Below are positions 56,201-61,367 of a DNA stretch of 61,367 nt, one piece after another. The first letter of the stretch is position 1. Each line of letters starts with the position of its first letter. The notes beneath the pieces are model-generated. The model was not told where the DNA came from and made no database searches. It worked only from the letters and a program-made list of their open reading frames with translations. The translations under genes were made by a program, and so were the position numbers. This DNA comes from Betaproteobacteria bacterium (GTDB taxonomy: Bacteria; Pseudomonadota; Gammaproteobacteria; Burkholderiales; Casimicrobiaceae): assembly GCA_016192065.1 (NCBI GenBank), contig JACPUX010000085.1, forward strand, positions 1 through 61,367, given 5' to 3'.

Positions 56201-56258
56201 CGCGCGGTTTTGCGCGGAGTAGCTTGCGCTCGAATGTCGCACTAAATAGAGGGTGGTC

Positions 56259-58876
<2,618 letters not shown>

Positions 58877-58880
<4 letters not shown>

Positions 58881-59248
58881 ACAAGCGCATTCTGCTGATC
58901 GAAGACAACGAGCAGAACCGCTACCTCGTCACTTATCTCTTGCAGGCTCGCGGATGGGAGGTGAGCCACGCTGTCGATGGCGCCGCCGGACTCGCCATGG
59001 CGGACGAAATCGATCCGGCACTGATCCTGCTCGACATTCAGTTGCCCGGCATGGACGGCTATGCCGTGGCGCGGGCGTTGCGCGAGAATACCAAGCTCGA
59101 CGGCATTCCCGTGGTGGCGGTGACCTCGTATGCCATGGCCGGGGACCGCGAACGCTGCATCGAATCGGGCTGCGACGGTTATCTCGAAAAACCCATCGAT
59201 CCCCAAACCTTTGCCGCCCAGGTTGAGCAATTCGTGAGGACCCAATGA
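58877..59248 (+). CDS. Single-domain response regulator
   Basis: 123 aa, starting in ATGA overlap with the kinase. Acidic pair in LLIEDNEQNR, phosphoacceptor D53 (LLDIQLPGMDG), threonine in VAVTSYAMAG, lysine in YLEKPIDPQ. No output domain, like DivK or CheY. Likely shuttles phosphate between the kinases on both sides. Confidence 0.92.
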
Positions 59249-61038
59249 CCCACCACGCCTTGGTTGTCGACGACAAACTGGAGAACCGCTACCTGCTGCG
59301 CGCCCTATTGACGGGCAACGGTTTTGAAGTCACCGAGGCCAACGACGGCCAGGCTGCACTCGAAGAAGCGCGAAAGCGGCTTCCCGATATTTTGATCAGC
59401 GATTTGCTCATGCCGGTGATGGACGGCTACACCTTGCTGCGCGAATGGAAGGCGGACGAACATTTGCGGCGCATTCCGTTCATCGTGTACACCGCCACCT
59501 ATACTGAACCCAAGGACGAAAAACTCGCTCTCGATCTGGGGGCCGACGCCTTCATCGTCAAGCCCTCGGAACCGGAGCTATTTCTCGCTCGGGTGCGGGA
59601 AGTGCTTGCGCGTGCTGAAACCGGCCAAATGGGAGCGCATGCCCCGCGCATCGAAGAAGAGGAAGCCTACAAGACCTACAGCGAAGTGCTGGTCAAAAAG
59701 GTCGAAAAGAAGAACCGCGAACTCGAACAACGTGCGCTCGAACTGGAGGTATCGGAAGAACATATCCGGCGCTTGAACCGTCTTTATCTCGCTCTGAGCG
59801 AAACCAACCAGTCGATCGTGCACCTTCACGATCGCGAGGAGCTTTTTCGGGCCATTTGTCGCATCGCGGTGGAGCGCGGCGGGTTTGCGCTCGCCTGGAT
59901 CGGTTGGCTCAACACCGGCAACGGGGACATCGACTTGCTGGCTTGGGCCGGCGAGTCGCGGGTCTGGTTCGACCGCCTGCCGCGCTTCAATATTCGCGGC
60001 GCGCGGGCGGCGCCGGTGGAAATTGCCCTGAGCGAGGAACAAATCTACCTCTGCAACGATTTGCTCGCCTCACCCCGCCATGCGCCGCTGCACGCCATCA
60101 TGCGGGAAGCGGGATTGCGCGCAGGCGCGTCGTTGCCCTTGCGCCTGGGCGGCCATATCGTGGGCGCCTTGACCCTGTTTTCCGATGAGCCGGAGTTTTT
60201 CGACGATCAACTGATGTCGCTGGTCATCGAAATGGCCTCGGATGTTTCTTTCGCTTTGGAGAACTTCGAACGCGAAGAACTGCGCCGGCAAGCCGAAGAA
60301 GAATTGCGGCAGGCTTATCTCGACTTGGAGCAGAAGGTCGCCGCGCGTACACGCGAGCTTGCCAGCGCCAACAAAGATCTCGAAGCCTATGCCTATACCG
60401 TTTCGCACGATCTGCGCGCTCCGCTGCGCGGCATCGACGGCTTCACACGTATGGTGCTGGAAAGAAACCGCAATCGCCTCGACGCCGCTGATCAGGAGCT
60501 GCTGCAGCGGGTGCTCGCGTCTGCCGGGCGGATGGGCGCATTGATCGACGATTTGCTGCAATTGTCCACCTTGAGCCGCCAGACCATGCAGATCGAAACC
60601 GTGGATTTGAGCCATCTGGCCGAAGACATCCTGGGCGAGCTGCGCGGCGGCAAGCCGCAGGCGCGCTTCGCCGCGCGCATCACCCCAGGGTGCTGCGCCC
60701 GTGGTGATGCGCGTCTGTTGCGGATGCTACTGGCTAACTTGATCGAGAATGCGGTCAAGTATTCCGCGCGGGTTGCGGAACCCTGCGTCGAATTCGGCCA
60801 GGAGCAACAGGGCGGCAGCACCGTCTTCCTGGTACGGGACAACGGTGCAGGCTTCGATATGAATCTCGCCGATAAACTCTTTCAGCCCTTCCAGCGCTAC
60901 CACCACCCCGACGACTTTGAAGGCACGGGCATAGGGCTCGCCACGGTGGCGCGCATCGTCGAGCGTCATGGCGGCCGCATTTGGGCCGAATCCGCAACGG
61001 GCCAAGGCGCGGTCTTCCGCTTCACGCTGGCCGCCTGA
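59245..61038 (+). CDS. Receiver-GAF-histidine kinase
   Basis: 597 aa, again starting in ATGA overlap. N-terminal receiver with D53 (ISDLLMPVMDG) and lysine in AFIVKPSE, a coiled linker, GAF domain (about 190-340), then a HisKA box with YTVSHDLRAPLRGIDGF and HATPase with NLIENAVKYSARVA and GTGIGLATVARIVERHGG, of the bacteriophytochrome-like type. No membrane segments, so it is cytoplasmic. Third component of the relay. The input to the receiver is probably the upstream kinase pathway. Confidence 0.92.
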   Translation: MTHHALVVDDKLENRYLLRALLTGNGFEVTEANDGQAALEEARKRLPDILISDLLMPVMDGYTLLREWKADEHLRRIPFIVYTATYTEPKDEKLALDLGADAFIVKPSEPELFLARVREVLARAETGQMGAHAPRIEEEEAYKTYSEVLVKKVEKKNRELEQRALELEVSEEHIRRLNRLYLALSETNQSIVHLHDREELFRAICRIAVERGGFALAWIGWLNTGNGDIDLLAWAGESRVWFDRLPRFNIRGARAAPVEIALSEEQIYLCNDLLASPRHAPLHAIMREAGLRAGASLPLRLGGHIVGALTLFSDEPEFFDDQLMSLVIEMASDVSFALENFEREELRRQAEEELRQAYLDLEQKVAARTRELASANKDLEAYAYTVSHDLRAPLRGIDGFTRMVLERNRNRLDAADQELLQRVLASAGRMGALIDDLLQLSTLSRQTMQIETVDLSHLAEDILGELRGGKPQARFAARITPGCCARGDARLLRMLLANLIENAVKYSARVAEPCVEFGQEQQGGSTVFLVRDNGAGFDMNLADKLFQPFQRYHHPDDFEGTGIGLATVARIVERHGGRIWAESATGQGAVFRFTLAA

Positions 61039-61049
61039 AAGCCCCTCAC

Positions 61050-61268
61050 TCAGCCCGCGGCACACTGCGACGGTTTTGGCGCGTCGGTCGTGTGGCTACA
61101 AACGCGGCCCTTGCCGGCCCGTTTGGCGGCATAACAAGCGGCGTCGACCGCAGCCAGAATATCTTTGAGCTGGGGTAAAGCGGGCGTGATTTCCACGACG
61201 CCGATGCTGGCCCCAACCTGAAAAACCTGCCTCTTTTGAAAACCGAGTGGGTTAAGGTCAGCCCGAGG
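61050..61268 (-). pseudogene. C-terminal fragment of a GGDEF (diguanylate cyclase) gene
   Basis: On the minus strand the frame reads FQVGASIGVVEITPALPQLK, then DILAAVDAACYAAKRAGKGR and ends CAAG-stop. This is the end of a GGDEF domain (F-x-VGASIG and Y-x-AK-x-x-GK-R). Going upstream the frame meets a TGA at 61269-61271, beside an inverted repeat, so the GGDEF motif itself and the N-terminus are missing from this frame. Either truncated by an inserted repeat or frameshifted. Confidence 0.7.
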
Positions 61269-61274
61269 TCAGGG

Positions 61275-61313
61275 GTCAAGGGCGGGCGCAGCCCGGCGCA
61301 GCGAACCCTTGAC
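61275..61313. repeat. Inverted repeat next to the GGDEF fragment
   Basis: Arms GTCAAGGG (61275-61282) and CCCTTGAC (61306-61313) with an inner GGGC/GCCC hairpin. It begins where the GGDEF reading frame breaks. Could be the end of an inserted element that continues past the window. Confidence 0.6.
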
Positions 61314-61367
61314 GCCTGGGATCGGGAGGTACGCTGGTCCATGGCAGGACGCGGCGCACTACCGCGT

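Overview
High-GC bacterial chromosome, about 61 kb and densely coded, most likely from a betaproteobacterium. The class call rests on the Mfd sequence, the trxA-rho gene order with a ferredoxin next to trxA, and the DUF4212/VC_2705-type symporter block with its CBS-DUF294 and exonuclease neighbours. I cannot name a genus. No rRNA, tRNA or CRISPR array was recognised.

Layout. 1-8.4 kb: the 5' tip of an IS630-type transposase at the edge, a cysteine desulfurase/DsrE pair, small exported and membrane proteins, an orphan LuxR regulator, a mannose-1-phosphate guanylyltransferase/phosphomannose isomerase, a beta-carbonic anhydrase, a YggT-like protein and a TPR protein. Three copies of a TA-flanked 162-bp MITE and several palindromic repeats are scattered among them. 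8.4-15.7 kb: a two-subunit Na+/solute (acetate-type) symporter, a divergent OmpR-type regulator with a candidate binding box between them, a CBS-DUF294 protein and a membrane-anchored DEDDh exonuclease. 15.8-22.6 kb: an EamA transporter whose 5' end is duplicated as a 68-bp direct repeat. The repeats bracket a secreted subtilase, with a G11 tract between signal peptide and catalytic frame, and a YVTN beta-propeller protein; a secreted beta-helix/DUF5648 protein follows. 22.8-31.1 kb: housekeeping genes mfd, an MBL hydrolase, ferredoxin, trxA, rho and argE.

31.1-39.1 kb: a tightly overlapping operon that reads as an osmotic-stress module: membrane-anchored trehalose-6-phosphate synthase, trehalose-6-phosphatase, GH15 glycosidase, MscS channel, CPA2 antiporter and a YbdK-type carboxylate-amine ligase. 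39.4-45.4 kb: BI-1, HtpX, a hpf-terC-usp operon (terC carries an in-frame remnant of an IS200/IS605-type element), NhaR and TetR. A 210-bp structured repeat lies upstream of htpX and again across the tetR/RND junction. 45.4-53.4 kb: an RND efflux adaptor and pump, a second EamA transporter, a flavin disulfide reductase, a LapA protein and a PIN/Phd toxin-antitoxin pair. 53.6-61.4 kb: a Na/Pi cotransporter, an alpha/beta hydrolase, a three-gene overlapping phosphorelay (solute-binding hybrid kinase, single-domain receiver, receiver-GAF kinase) and a truncated GGDEF fragment.

The most interesting signals are the MITEs whose two ends have changed together, the G-tract frame break in the secreted protease inside a repeat-bracketed island, the IS-derived insert in TerC, the trehalose/ion operon headed by a membrane-sensor TPS, and the alternating-arm structured repeat placed upstream of two different genes.
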